A DNA stretch of 64,000 bases from Pochonia chlamydosporia 170. Lineage: Eukaryota; Ascomycota; Sordariomycetes; Hypocreales; Clavicipitaceae. The notes beneath the pieces are model-generated. The model saw nothing but the letters and a program-made list of their open reading frames with translations, searched no databases and had not been told where the DNA came from. Both the position numbers and the translations under genes were made by a program. The stretch is taken from positions 620,001-684,000 of the forward strand of contig NW_019154045.1 in NCBI RefSeq assembly GCF_001653235.2, written 5' to 3'. The number at the start of each line of letters is the position of its first letter. The stretch's first letter is position 1. Of this stretch, positions 22,403 to 33,484 are shown in pieces.

Positions 22403-22791
22403 CGGAATTACTCACGCCGTACAATCCTCGAGAGGGTTAGCCCATTACGATATCCAAACGTAAAGTGCCACATTATTACGGTAATATGCCCTAATCAAAC
22501 AGGATGCATCACTCAATAAGCCGGCAAAAGATTTGTCAGGGCGCCGTTTCTGTACTGCGATTTGTATAGGTCGGCTGACATGTTCTACTTTCTACCTCAC
22601 ACAAGCTCGTAGTAGCAACGCGAATTTGTCACCGTGTGGCAATAGCACTCTAGCTTTCCAAGGCTGTGAGGCCATCCTCGCGTCAAGACCACCCTTTCTT
22701 CTAGCAGCCAAAACTAGTGAGAGCTTTTGATCATTTTATTTATTCTTTATTTCTTCGTCTTCATTTTAAACTCTGTACGAAATTGATCAAA
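22403..22791. other. Divergent promoter region between precursor and UstYa 2
   Basis: About 0.4 kb separating the minus-strand precursor from the plus-strand oxidase gene. It may hold shared control sites; no palindromic binding site was obvious. Confidence 0.35.
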
Positions 22792-23746
22792 ATGAATTCA
22801 GAAGATCCCGCTGAGTTTACTCTCCTAGAAAACCAACATCTAGAGAAGAGTACCTGGCGGTCCTACCGAGAGAAAAATGCGTCATGCACAGCATCAATCA
22901 TTCGACTGCTTTCCTATAGGATTCACCTTACCGCTCTATATATGATTATTGCATTGCTCTTAGTCGTTCTACTACTGTGTGGCAGGGATCCAAGCCAAAA
23001 ACTATATTGTATGTCATGTATTTGAGGCGAGGAATGTCATCATACTGACTGTGCGACCTATGTAGCGCCCGCAGCCGGGGCTATCAAGTACAAAACAGAG
23101 CTTTGGCCAGATAACCTTAGCTACAATTCCCCCTACATGGCTGATGGTCCAGATGGCATGCCCACTAACGAGACGGACAGGCTATGGAGCGAGCTGTATG
23201 AACGTAAGTGCTACAAATCGTCATTGTAATCAGACATCTTCGTGCTCTATTTAACACAATACAGTTGGAATCACATACGTGCCCTCTTCCCAAGCCGCGT
23301 ATCTCCCCAACGAGACCGCGGCCTTACCTGATGGGTCTGATCGCTATCCTATTCAATTAGGCGTGTTTCATCAGCTTCATTGTCTTAATAACTTGCGCAT
23401 GGCCTTCTACCCAGATAGGTATGCAGAAACGTACCACGATCTCCTCCCAACTGACGGCAGCGGCTCTCGTTACAACTACTCCTCGCACGATGCGCACCAC
23501 ATTGGCCACTGTATTGACAGCCTTAGGCTGGTTGTCATGTGCCACTCGGATGTAACACCACTCACTTGGGTATACGACGAGGCAAAGAGAGTACCGCTGC
23601 CGACGCTGCAAGTGCAGCACACCTGCCGCAACTTTGACGCAATCCAGCAGTGGGCAGGGGAAAGGGCCATTGTCGATGAAGCCGAGCTTGAATGGCCACA
23701 TGGGCAAAAGGCTGACTTCACGTTTAGAGGGAAGGCAGCGGAGTAA
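22792..23746 (+). CDS. UstYa-family (DUF3328) oxidase 2
   Basis: Exons 22792-23008, 23066-23203 and 23265-23746 give 278 aa; the introns are 57 and 61 nt with GTATGT and GTAAGT donors. The start is the ATG in ATCAAAATGAAT. One membrane segment lies at about residues 46-63 (LTALYMIIALLLVVLLLC). The family motifs are HQLHC at 154-158 and HIGHC at 197-201. Between them lies a Tyr-, Asp- and His-rich loop (RYNYSSHDAHH). N-glycosylation sites (NLSY, NETD, NETA) fit a lumenal location. It is clearly divergent from the other UstYa protein, and paired, non-identical UstYa enzymes are usual in dikaritin clusters. Role inferred: oxidative tailoring or cyclisation of the precursor encoded on the opposite strand, 0.5 kb upstream. 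Confidence 0.92.
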
Positions 23747-24373
23747 CAAGCACGCACCTATTCAAAGAGCCTTGTCATTCTTTCTAAAAGTGCATGAGGA
23801 GATAGTGATTCCATGCTAAAGTGCCTAGATTACGGCAGAAGAATTCAACGCCAGAAATGTGCGCGCTGGCGGTACATCCTCATAAGACATAGCTGCCAGC
23901 TACAATCTCTTAGGTAGACTCTGGAGGCCTCGCCTTATATAGTTCTATGCTCAAAGTTATAGCAAGGACAATAAAGCAGGAGCCGTCCAGCCGAGTTAAA
24001 GCCTCGTACAAGTCTCAGGTAGCAACCGATAATTTGGAGTTGTGAGCTACTCAACATGAGTTGCCTAGATAGCGCATTGTTGTTAGTAGGAGCTTAATAT
24101 CATGCAGGCTATTCTCTCAAATAGCTAAAGTTTGTCAACAAGTTACGTCATATCTTACCTATGCTTCTAAGCTATGGATTAGAATTTTCTCGTAAACGCG
24201 TGAAAGACCTTTTGTACCCTGGCAAGGGAATTTATTACCTCGCCTTTCCCACAGCACCGAACCCCTCATTTGGACCCTGCACCTCTTAATACCTCCAATC
24301 CCGCCAAGAGCTTCTATTGCGAGTGATTTGATCTGCTTTTTTCTTAGGCATTGAGACATTTTTAGCTTCCGCC
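23747..24373. other. Intergenic upstream of the ABC transporter
   Basis: About 0.6 kb with no recognised feature. Confidence 0.4.
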
Positions 24374-27300
24374 ATGTACGCTGACCGGGACGGCGCCGCG
24401 ACAAAACAGTCGCAGGCAGCGTACGACGCCCGCGTACGCGTGCTGCTACTCGCCACTTCTGTCCTGTCGGCTGTGGGATTAAGCGCCGCAGCTCTGAATG
24501 GAGAATATACCAACATTAGCTGGAAGCTTGAGCTATGGGCGTGGGAACTACATGCCCACCTATGGAGACGGTTTCTGTGGGTAGGTTTCACGCGTCCCCT
24601 CTAGCAATGCTATTTTTGCGCCTTGTGGCTGCTCCCATCACATCTTGACTTGACCCAGGCTCACCACTCGTTATTAGCTATTTGTTTGGGCGAATAGCTT
24701 TATGCTGTTCAGGAAAGATGGCCCCGTTGCCGTGTACAAAAGCGGGCTGGCAAGCTCTGTGATATCTGCACTCATAGCTTTCTCGTGTCTCTCTGCCAGC
24801 AGCCTGAGCGAAGCTGACCCGTCATCTCTTGTGCGGCTGCAAATGTACTGTGCCATCCTTCTATCATTGTGCCAGGTACTGATCCCCCGGCGACCTGAAG
24901 TGTTCACAGAAGATGGGCGCGCCGTCGACTTTGAAGATAGTGCCTCTGCTCTGTCTCGATACTCGATGAATTGGTGCAACGCTGCGCTTGTCCTTGCTGC
25001 AAAGTCTGGTACGCTCGAAGCGCTGCCAATTCTGAATCATGATACCCGATCAGCAAGCCAGCCTCTAATTAAAATCCAGTCGTCCGAAGCGTATATATGG
25101 AATCGAATCTTCATGGAGCGTTTCCGTGGCTTTGCCAAGCAATGGACATTCATGTTTTTACGCTCCGTAATGGCCCTTGGCTCGACGTACTGCATTTGGC
25201 GACTTCTTAGGTGCCTAGAAGAGCCTAAACAACGACCCAATGAGGCCTGGATGTGGCTGATGGGTATTGGAGCCTCAACTATCTGCTACAGCATCATCAA
25301 TCACCAGCTCATTTGGGTGCAGTGGTCCGAGATGGGTATACCTGTCAAAGCCCAACTCGTCACGTCACTCTTTCAAAAGATACTGCGTGGAAAAGACTCC
25401 AAAGAGCAAAAGAAAACGTCATCCCCCGGCTCAACCAACGCTCCAGATGCCATCAATTTGGTATTGTCCGACGCGAATTTATTGGCCAAGTTCACTTCTG
25501 TCAATTACCTCATAGGGTCCACCATACTTAAGTTGATATCCACTGCATTTTTTCTGCTTAATCTGCTAGGCTGGCAGAGCTGCCTTGTCGCCATAGCTAC
25601 AACTATGTTGTGTTTGTCAGTGCAAACCGTTACTGTCAAACGGTTGCATGCCGCAAGAAAGATACTTGAAGCCTCGCGAGGCCGGACGACAAGAGTCATG
25701 AAGGAGGCTCTCTATGCGCTACGAGAGATAAAATTTTCTTCGCTTGAGGCACCTTGGGAGGCTCACATTAATACAGTTCGTGAGGATGAGCTAAAACATT
25801 TATTCTGGACCCATAGAGCAACCACATTCCGTAGAGTTTGGGGCACCACTACCCCGTTTCTTATTGCGACGGCCTCTATTTCCACGTATCTCTACATGGG
25901 AGGTCAAGCAACCCCATCTATCGTATTTCCGATGGTCACATTGCTGCCACAACTTCAAGAGACCATGCGACAAACTCCATTGGTCTTACTTGACTACTAT
26001 GTGTCCATAACTACGTCTCGCCGCCTGGACAAGTACCTAGCGTCGCCTGAGCAAGAAAATGTGCTTGAACCAAGTCCAGATGGCCAGGTTTTGTTTCAAG
26101 ATGCTGCTATTGCCTGGCCTTCCAATGGGGCCGGACAAAGCGGCGTAACAAGTGCCAAGCCAGGTGCTGCCGCCGCCCAACGATTCTCCCTCCACGATCT
26201 TAATTTGACGTTTCCCACTGGGGAGCTAAGTATTATTTCCGGCAAAACAGGCGCTGGGAAGAGTTTGCTGCTCGCAGCTATTCTTGGCGAGGTTGATCTT
26301 TTGGATGGCCACATCAAGGCACCTTCAATAGCCGACAACCTCCCAGTAGCGTATGTATCGCAGACCCCCTGGCTTCAAAGCACGACCATTAAGGACAACA
26401 TACTCTTCGGGCACAACTTTAACAAACAGAGGTACAATGCCGTGCTTGCTGCCTGTGCGCTGCTGCCAGACCTTGCTACTATGGCCGACGGTGACCAGAC
26501 CCAGATCGGCTTGAAAGGCGTCAAACTCAGCGGAGGTCAGCGTGCGAGGCTTGCATTTGCTCGGGCACTCTATTCACCTGCACAGCTATTGGTTATAGAC
26601 GACATCTTCTCTGCAGTGGATACTCACGTATCGAATGCTATTTTAGACGCCTTGACTGGGAATCTGTGCAAGGGGCGCTCGCGGATTCTTGTCACTCACC
26701 ATGTGTCGTTGTGTCTACCAAGCACCAGGTATCTGGTCCACATCGAAAACAACACAATTGCTTATGCAGGAAAGCCCGAATCAGCCAAAGAAATAGAACA
26801 GATTACGTCAAAAGATTTTGTCGAACTTGAAGTGATGACAGAGGAAGATGAAGTCGGTCTAAGCGACAACAAAAGCTCAGCAAATGGTAAGAAACTTGAC
26901 GAGATACCGAAATATAAGAATTCTCGCAGCGACCTTTCACTATATCGGCGGTTCTTCTCTGCCGCAGGCGGTTTTACTTTTGTCTTTTTTTGGATTGCCG
27001 GGCTGGTTTTCACTGGTCTATTAGATGCCCTGACCTCATACCTATTGGGGCGCGTCAAGTCAATAGATGCAGCACAGAAGCCAGAGCCAACTCAATCACC
27101 TACTCCGATTACGAGCTATACAAGTAGCCTGCAGCACAATCTTCAATTATATCTCGGAAATTCTCTCCTGCTCATTGCTGTGGAATGTATTTCAAGCCAA
27201 CATGCACAATCAGGCAGTTTGCGTACCTCTCGTCTCTTGTTCCGCCAAATGACCTTCAGAGTCCTCCGCATGCCGCTCTGGTGGCTGGATGCAACACCGT

Positions 27301-28784
27301 TTGGTCAAACTTTCCGGACTTTTACAATAGATGCTAGATCTGTTGATGACTGGGCTCTAGTCATCATGTCTGACTGCGCTAACGGTTTTGTCAAGCTCAC
27401 AATAATAATTTGCATTGGGTATGTAGCATCTTCCCCCTTTCCGTCCCGATACTTGCCTGGCTGACAAACTCCAAATAGAATATACAGCTCTAGGTATACT
27501 AGCATTCTGACATTTATTTTGCTTCTCTGGTGTACAAAGATCAGTATAATGTATGTTAAGGCAAGGGCCGCAGTAAAACGTGTCGATGGAGGGCCCATTA
27601 CCGATATCCTCGAGCACATTACAAGCACTACTGCCGGTCTCGCCACTATTAGGGCATTTGGCGCAACGGGCCTATTCATTGACAAGATGCACCACCACGT
27701 CGATATGGAATCCACAGCCAGACGCCACTTTTGGATTTTCAATCGCTGGCTAAGCTTCCAGTTGGCTTGTATTGGTATAGCTTTTAACATGGGAACTGGC
27801 GTTTTGATTTTGTCTTCCAAGTCCGTCGTCGACACCACTCGCATAGGGTTTCTGCTTACTTTTAGCATGGGGCTTAGTCGTGCTATATTTGAAGCCGTTA
27901 ATGAATTTGGCCACCTGGAAACGTATATGGATGCCCTTGCTGCCGTCTTGGGATACACTACGCTAGAGACAGAGGACCTGGGCGGCGACGACGTGCTAGC
28001 GGACTGGCCGTGCGAAGGCGAGGTTGACGTTCAAGACCTTCAAGTCGCGTACGCGCCTAGTCTGCCGCCTGTACTCAAGTCTATCTCATTCCACGTGGGC
28101 GCTGGCCAAAGGATAGGAATTGTGGGCAGGACTGGCGCCGGCAAATCGTCACTCACTCTTTCGCTGCTTCGTCTGCTTGAGCCTCGAAGCGGCCTCATCC
28201 AAATAGATGGCATCGACATATCCATGGTCAAGTTGGCAGATCTGCGTTCTAGGATCGCCTTTATTCCGCAAGACCCCACACTCTTCTCCGGCACGGTGCG
28301 CTCCAACCTGGACTACTTTGAGAAAGTGCCTGTCTATGAACTCGAGGACGCGCTACGGCAGGTCAAGCTGCTTTCCGAGGACGGTCACAGCAATAAGAAC
28401 TCTGGGCTATTTACGTTGGAGTCGCACATTAGCGCGGGCGGGGGCAACATGTCTCAGGGGCAACGGCAGCTGCTGTGCCTAGCGCGCACCCTAATTAAGC
28501 GGCCCAAGATCATCATTCTGGATGAGGCAACGTCGGCAGTCGACAACAAGACGGACACGCTAATCCAAGAAGTCATTAGGAAGCGGTTTACAGGGACGCT
28601 AATTGTCGTGGCGCATCGCCTGCGAACAATTGCGACGTTTGACTGGACTATGGTAATATCCGAGGGCGTCGTCGCCGAGCAGGGGACGCCCAAGGAGCTT
28701 TTGAACAGGAGAGGATCGTTTTACGAACTAGTGAGAGACAGCCAAGACAGGGTGTTTTTGGAAAGGACTATTTCTAGTACATGA
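24374..28784 (+). CDS. ABCC-subfamily (MRP-type) ABC transporter
   Basis: Exons 24374-24580, 24678-27418 and 27479-28784 join in frame to 1,417 aa; introns are 97 and 60 nt. It is a full transporter in the order TMD1-NBD1-TMD2-NBD2, with extra hydrophobic segments at the N-terminus. NBD1 has Walker A GKTGAGKS, signature LSGGQ and Walker B LLVIDD, where Asp replaces the usual catalytic Glu as is common in ABCC proteins. NBD2 has Walker A GRTGAGKS, signature MSQGQ, Walker B IIILDEATSAVD and the H-loop VVAHRL. Both catalytic sites look intact. Relatives export conjugates and secondary metabolites across the plasma or vacuolar membrane. Lying 0.6 kb downstream of UstYa 2 on the same strand, it is the likely exporter or self-protection pump of the RiPP-like pathway (inference). 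Confidence 0.93.
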
Positions 28785-29861
28785 TTTGAGCCACGGTGAA
28801 ACGGCCGATTTTGAAGACATATAATGCAGTTTTATAGGGCTCGTCTAGCATTAGAGTAGGTATGCGCGGCGGATATTTCTTACCACCATAAATCATTCAT
28901 TCGTCGTTTAAACCGTTTATGATATTATTAAACCGTTCAAACGTTTAAGAAATTACTCCACCGTATAAACGGTTTGCCTATGTATTCTTAACTATTAACA
29001 ACTATATGTAATGAGCTTAGGGTTAGATTAGGGTTAGCATTTAACCCTACTGTAGCAATCCTAAATAAACCTAAGTATAGTTCTTTTTGTTTTCAGGCAG
29101 ATTCCCTCATCGTTGTTTAAAGGTTATTAGACCGAAAGATTTAGTGTAAATATAGTTAAGTAGTCTAAGCTTTTTACCCTAGCTTTTATATGCTAGGCGC
29201 TATATCTAATTAGTTATAGTTTAGGGTTACTCTACTAAAGGGTTAGGGTTAGCTGCTTAACTAGGGTTTATATTAGATAATTAGTATAAATAGAGAAGTT
29301 AGGCATTTATAATAATTATACTCTTATATTTATATTATATATCTATTATATTTATAAGCATAATATAGCTATATACTTAAATAGCTAGTTAGATTAAGTA
29401 AACTGTTATGTGTATAAGATGCACCTAGCATTTCTATAATATATATTGTGGGTTCTGCCATAGTATAAATGTAGTAGCTAGGGATACTATCTACTTTTTC
29501 CACAAATGCAAACAAATAAAAATATATATAAACTATAGGACTAGCTAAGGTGTCTATTAGTTCTTACTAGGAAAGTCTATTGCGTTTACTTTAAGTTATC
29601 CATAATATGCCTAAGTTATATAAAAGTTAGCTAGTAAAACTATATCTAAATTAAAGCTATATATAAATTCTAGTTAATATATAGATATAAATTCTTAGTT
29701 AGCTAATATATAAAACTAATTTAAATAGAGCATAAATCTAGTGCTTAGCAGGAAATAGAAGTGCATATAGTAAATCCTCTTTTAAACCTATATGCAGTAA
29801 ACCCTAAATAGGAGTAGGACTAGCTAAGTAGCTATATTTAGGCAACTAGTAGGGGTAAGAG
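28785..29861. other. AT-rich decayed repeat tract with telomere-like motifs
   Basis: No gene. 28900-28980 contains several inverted copies of AAACGGTTT/AAACCGTT. TTAGGGTTA-type motifs occur around 29016-29055 and 29220-29270. The remainder is TpA-rich. Confidence 0.4.
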
Positions 29862-30271
29862 CAGAGCATTGTCAAAAACTACATGTTGTAGTTTTTTTTA
29901 TTTCAACAAAGAATTTATATTAAATAGACTAAAATAGCTATAGGGTAACTATTTATATCTAAAAATAGCAAACTAAAAAACTACAATGTAGTTCTAAGAA
30001 AAGTGGGTCTTATTGCTTAATAATTAGCCTAAGCTACAAAATACTACAAAATACTACAAATTTCTATGTAAAAAAAACTACATTTATAGTTTTTTTAGTT
30101 TTAGCTCTAACCTAAGCCCTAAGACCCACTTTTCTTAGTAAGTCTTAATATTATTATAGTAATATCTATATTTTAAGGGACTTTATTTTCTTATAAGTAT
30201 TTTAGTCTATTTTATATAAATTATTTAAGAAAAACTACAATACTACAAAAACTACAATCGGCAATGCTCTG
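29862..30271. mobile_element. hAT-type MITE, copy 1 (410 bp)
   Basis: It begins CAGAGCATTGTC and ends GGCAATGCTCTG, which are terminal inverted repeats. It is flanked on both sides by the perfect 8-bp duplication GGTAAGAG (29854-29861 and 30272-30279). An 8-bp target duplication and CAG-type ends are typical of hAT elements. It has no coding capacity. Its inner part is rich in ACTACAAAA stretches and carries an inverted AGTGGGTCTTA/TAAGACCCACT pair. The same element recurs at 51489. Confidence 0.85.
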
Positions 30272-30279
30272 GGTAAGAG

Positions 30280-31134
30280 TGACTTTACTCTAGCTAATTC
30301 TTACATGCATATAACTTCTTTAGGGGTTTTTATAGGCTCCCTATAGAGTAATAAGAAGTATCTATTATACCTATACTACCCTTTTAACTTAGTAGAGCTT
30401 TATGTTTATATATAAGGTTTATACTCCTTTAAGAGGTTTAAGAACCTTCTTTCTTCTTTTAATCCTTTAGGCTATATAGCTATAGTTTAGAAGAGCTACT
30501 TAATAGGTAAATTTATTACCTTAAGTTATAAAGCTATATAAGGTAAATTTATTACCTTATATATAGAGTAATAGTATTTTACGCAAGTAGGCCTCTTATC
30601 TAAATTATAAAGCTACTACTATGCAAGCGTATAGAGTATTAGTAGTAAATTTAGTTACCTAGATGTAAACCTATATTAGTAGTAAACTTAGTTGCCTAGA
30701 TATACCTAAACTAGTTTAAGGTGAATTTGTCACCTTATTCTAAGGAGGAGCTTATATTCTGCTAGCAGGTATAAGGTAGGCTACTTTATGCAATAAGCTA
30801 TTATATGTTCTCTATTTTATAATAGTACCTTTATCTATAAATTAGCTAATATAAGGAGCTAGTAGTAATAATTGTCTAGAAATAGCATTTAGATTATAAT
30901 CTAGCTATAGAGGCAACCTAGAGGAACGCAGATTCCTAAGTTAAAGCAGAAAGCTACTATGCCTAGACTAATACTCCTAAATACTCCCAAATAGAGAAGC
31001 ATTATTAATAAGAGATTTTAGAGACTAACTACCTAAAGAGTGTTTCTTACATCCTAAAGCAAGTTATAGCTCTACAGATAAACCCTAGTTTTATATTAGC
31101 CTATATATATCTAATAGGGGTGGTATATAATATA
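30280..31134. other. AT-rich decayed repeat tract
   Basis: TpA-rich sequence with short repeats such as GTAAATTTATTACCTTA, no reading frame. Confidence 0.35.
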
Positions 31135-31317
31135 TGTAACGGTTCAAGCTGAGTGTATTAACAACTAGCTAGACGACTACTACGAGTATCTAAAGGTAAG
31201 AAAGAAAAGAAAGAAAAGGAGAGCTCGAGAAGCTCTTAAGCTCCTAAGCTTGATGCAGCTAATCTTGCTTACTGGCGAGAGCGCAAGCCGAGCTACCATC
31301 AGGCTCAGCCCGTTACA
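31135..31317 (+). repeat. Solo-LTR-like element, family 1, copy a
   Basis: 183 bp starting TGTAACGG and ending CCGTTACA, with a 5-bp ATATA duplication on each side (31130-31134 and 31318-31322). TG...CA ends and a 5-bp duplication are those of an LTR retrotransposon terminal repeat. Other copies lie at 50610, 56070 and 57955, plus a partial one at 18690. Confidence 0.65.
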
Positions 31318-31623
31318 ATATAGCCTTAAAGTTATAAGGCGTAGGGATAGAATTTCAAGTTAAGAGGGGTAGATAATAGCTGCTATCTAGGGAAGACTTC
31401 TATATATCTGCTAGCTAGGGCCCCCTACTAGTAGATTAAGTGGTTTCTATAGTTAATAAACTATAATATTTCTGCTTAGAGTATTAAGAGTAGCATTAGA
31501 ATGCTATGCTAGGTTATACGTTTATCTTCTTTGCCTTTCCCTCCCTTCTCATACAGAGAAATAGGAAGTTTACTATTTAAGACATAGCTAAAAGTTATAA
31601 TACTAGTCTTCTTATTATATATA

Positions 31624-33484
31624 ACGTAATCCACAAGCGAGTGGAACACACAAGCGAGCAGAACACCCTAACCTACCTTATTATAAAGATTCTACAAAAA
31701 AACAACTAGAATAAAAGAAATTAATTAATCTTTACTGCTATTCTCTTTATTAGATATCTCTAAATTAATCTAATAAGTTTGTGCATTATAACTAGTATTA
31801 CTATATATACTATATTGCTATCCCTTTGTCTTATCCTAAGGCTTTTAACCTCTTATCTTGTAATCTTCTTGCTAAATCTACTCTTCTATATTATTCTAGT
31901 CCTAAAGAGCTTATCCCTTAGAAATAGTTATACTACTGCCTTAATATAAGTGTGTTTTTTTAGCTTTATGCTACTTACTTAATAGTATATTTGCCTCTTA
32001 AAGTTGCTAGTTTTTAGCCTTTAGGAGAGCTATCTTATGTATTATTCTGCATATGCCCTTTATAAATTAATCTATAGCATCTAAAATTAATATTAGTAAG
32101 CTTTCCTAATATTAGCTTATTCTTCTTTTAATATAATTAGTTTATAAAGTTACCTTAGTTAGGTTATTTAGGGTCTTTAGAACCTACACATTTAGTAGCT
32201 CTAGTACCTCTTTAACTAGTATTAGAGTTTATAGCCTTATATCTAGGCGTAATAAGACGCTTTTTAGATTAAATAGAATAAGTCCTATGCCTTAAAAAGC
32301 TTCCTAAATATTTTCTCTTATTATTGCAGCTTTAAATGCAGTAAAAAACGCAGGAAAGAAGTTAGCCTTTATAATATAGGTTATATATGCCCTTATAAGT
32401 CCTTTAATTTCTTTGCTATATACCTTCTTAAGCAGCCTAAAATAGCTAATATCTAGTAGCTAAAGAATATAAGATAAATAAGATAGCATATAGAGCGTAA
32501 TAATCTTATAGTCTTTATAGAATAACTTAAATTTAGTTAAGTGGTAACTTTTATGCCTATCTAGGATAAAAAGATAATATATACTATAAGTTTAAGGCTA
32601 AGTATACTTTTTAAAGTGCTAGATCTAATCTATAGCTTTCTTATTTATAGTCTAGCTATTATAAGTTATTAAGATAACCTAATTCTTTAGTAACGCGCTA
32701 TCTTTATACTAGTTAGCAAGATAATATTGCTCTATAATAATAATAAATAGTAGGATAGCCTCCCCTTAAGAATTAATAGATTAAAGTACTAAAACCTATT
32801 CTCTATTACCTAGCTAAGCTAGATTTACCTTGCTATATCTTTTAGAGCTTATAATAACTATTATAGTTAAGATTACGCCTATTATAAAGCTAGCCTTATT
32901 AAAGTTATAGAAATCCTTATCTAGGATGCTATATTTTATAATAGTATTATATATAAGCTTAAACTAAGGCTTAATTATCTTTAGATCTTTACATAAGGCT
33001 CTCTAATAGTTATATTAATGCGTAAAATGTATAGTAAGCTCTTTATAGCGCTTAATAAAGTTTAAAGCCTAGTTAATTCTAATAGAAGGCACATTATAAT
33101 CTATAAGCAGGTAATTTACTATATCTTCTATACTACTAAGCTAGAGAGAAAATAACTGTAAATCTAGGTTAAGAATGTATTAGAGGATTATAGATTCCTC
33201 TAAATTTGTAAGTTTCTGTAAATTAGGTATAGTATTACGCTGTGATGTAATTCTCTTAGACTAGCGTGTTAATATTATAAGGCTAATATTATATGTCTGT
33301 ATAGTAGCTTGTACACTAAGATTGCGGTCTTATTACCTAGCCTAAATTGCTAGCATTAGATTTCTCTTATTTTGTACAGCTTGCATGTTTATAGGCGGAA
33401 GAAATTAACATTAAAGAACAGCTTTATTAAGTCTAAGTGGAGTGTTCTGCTTGCTTGTGTGTTCCACTCGCTTGTGGATTACGT
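31624..33484 (-). mobile_element. Fot1/pogo-like DNA transposon A, transposase decayed
   Basis: 1,861 bp with long terminal inverted repeats beginning ACGTAATCCACAAGCGAGTG and flanked by TA, the target site of the Tc1/mariner-pogo group. Each end holds two tandem CACAAGCGAG subrepeats. The minus strand reads fragments of a DDE transposase of the Fot1 type (KSYHLTKF, YKDYKIIT, LLDISYF), full of stops. It is about 1.9 kb, the size of Fot1 elements. It shares its interior with copy B at 36080, but its terminal repeats differ. Confidence 0.8.
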
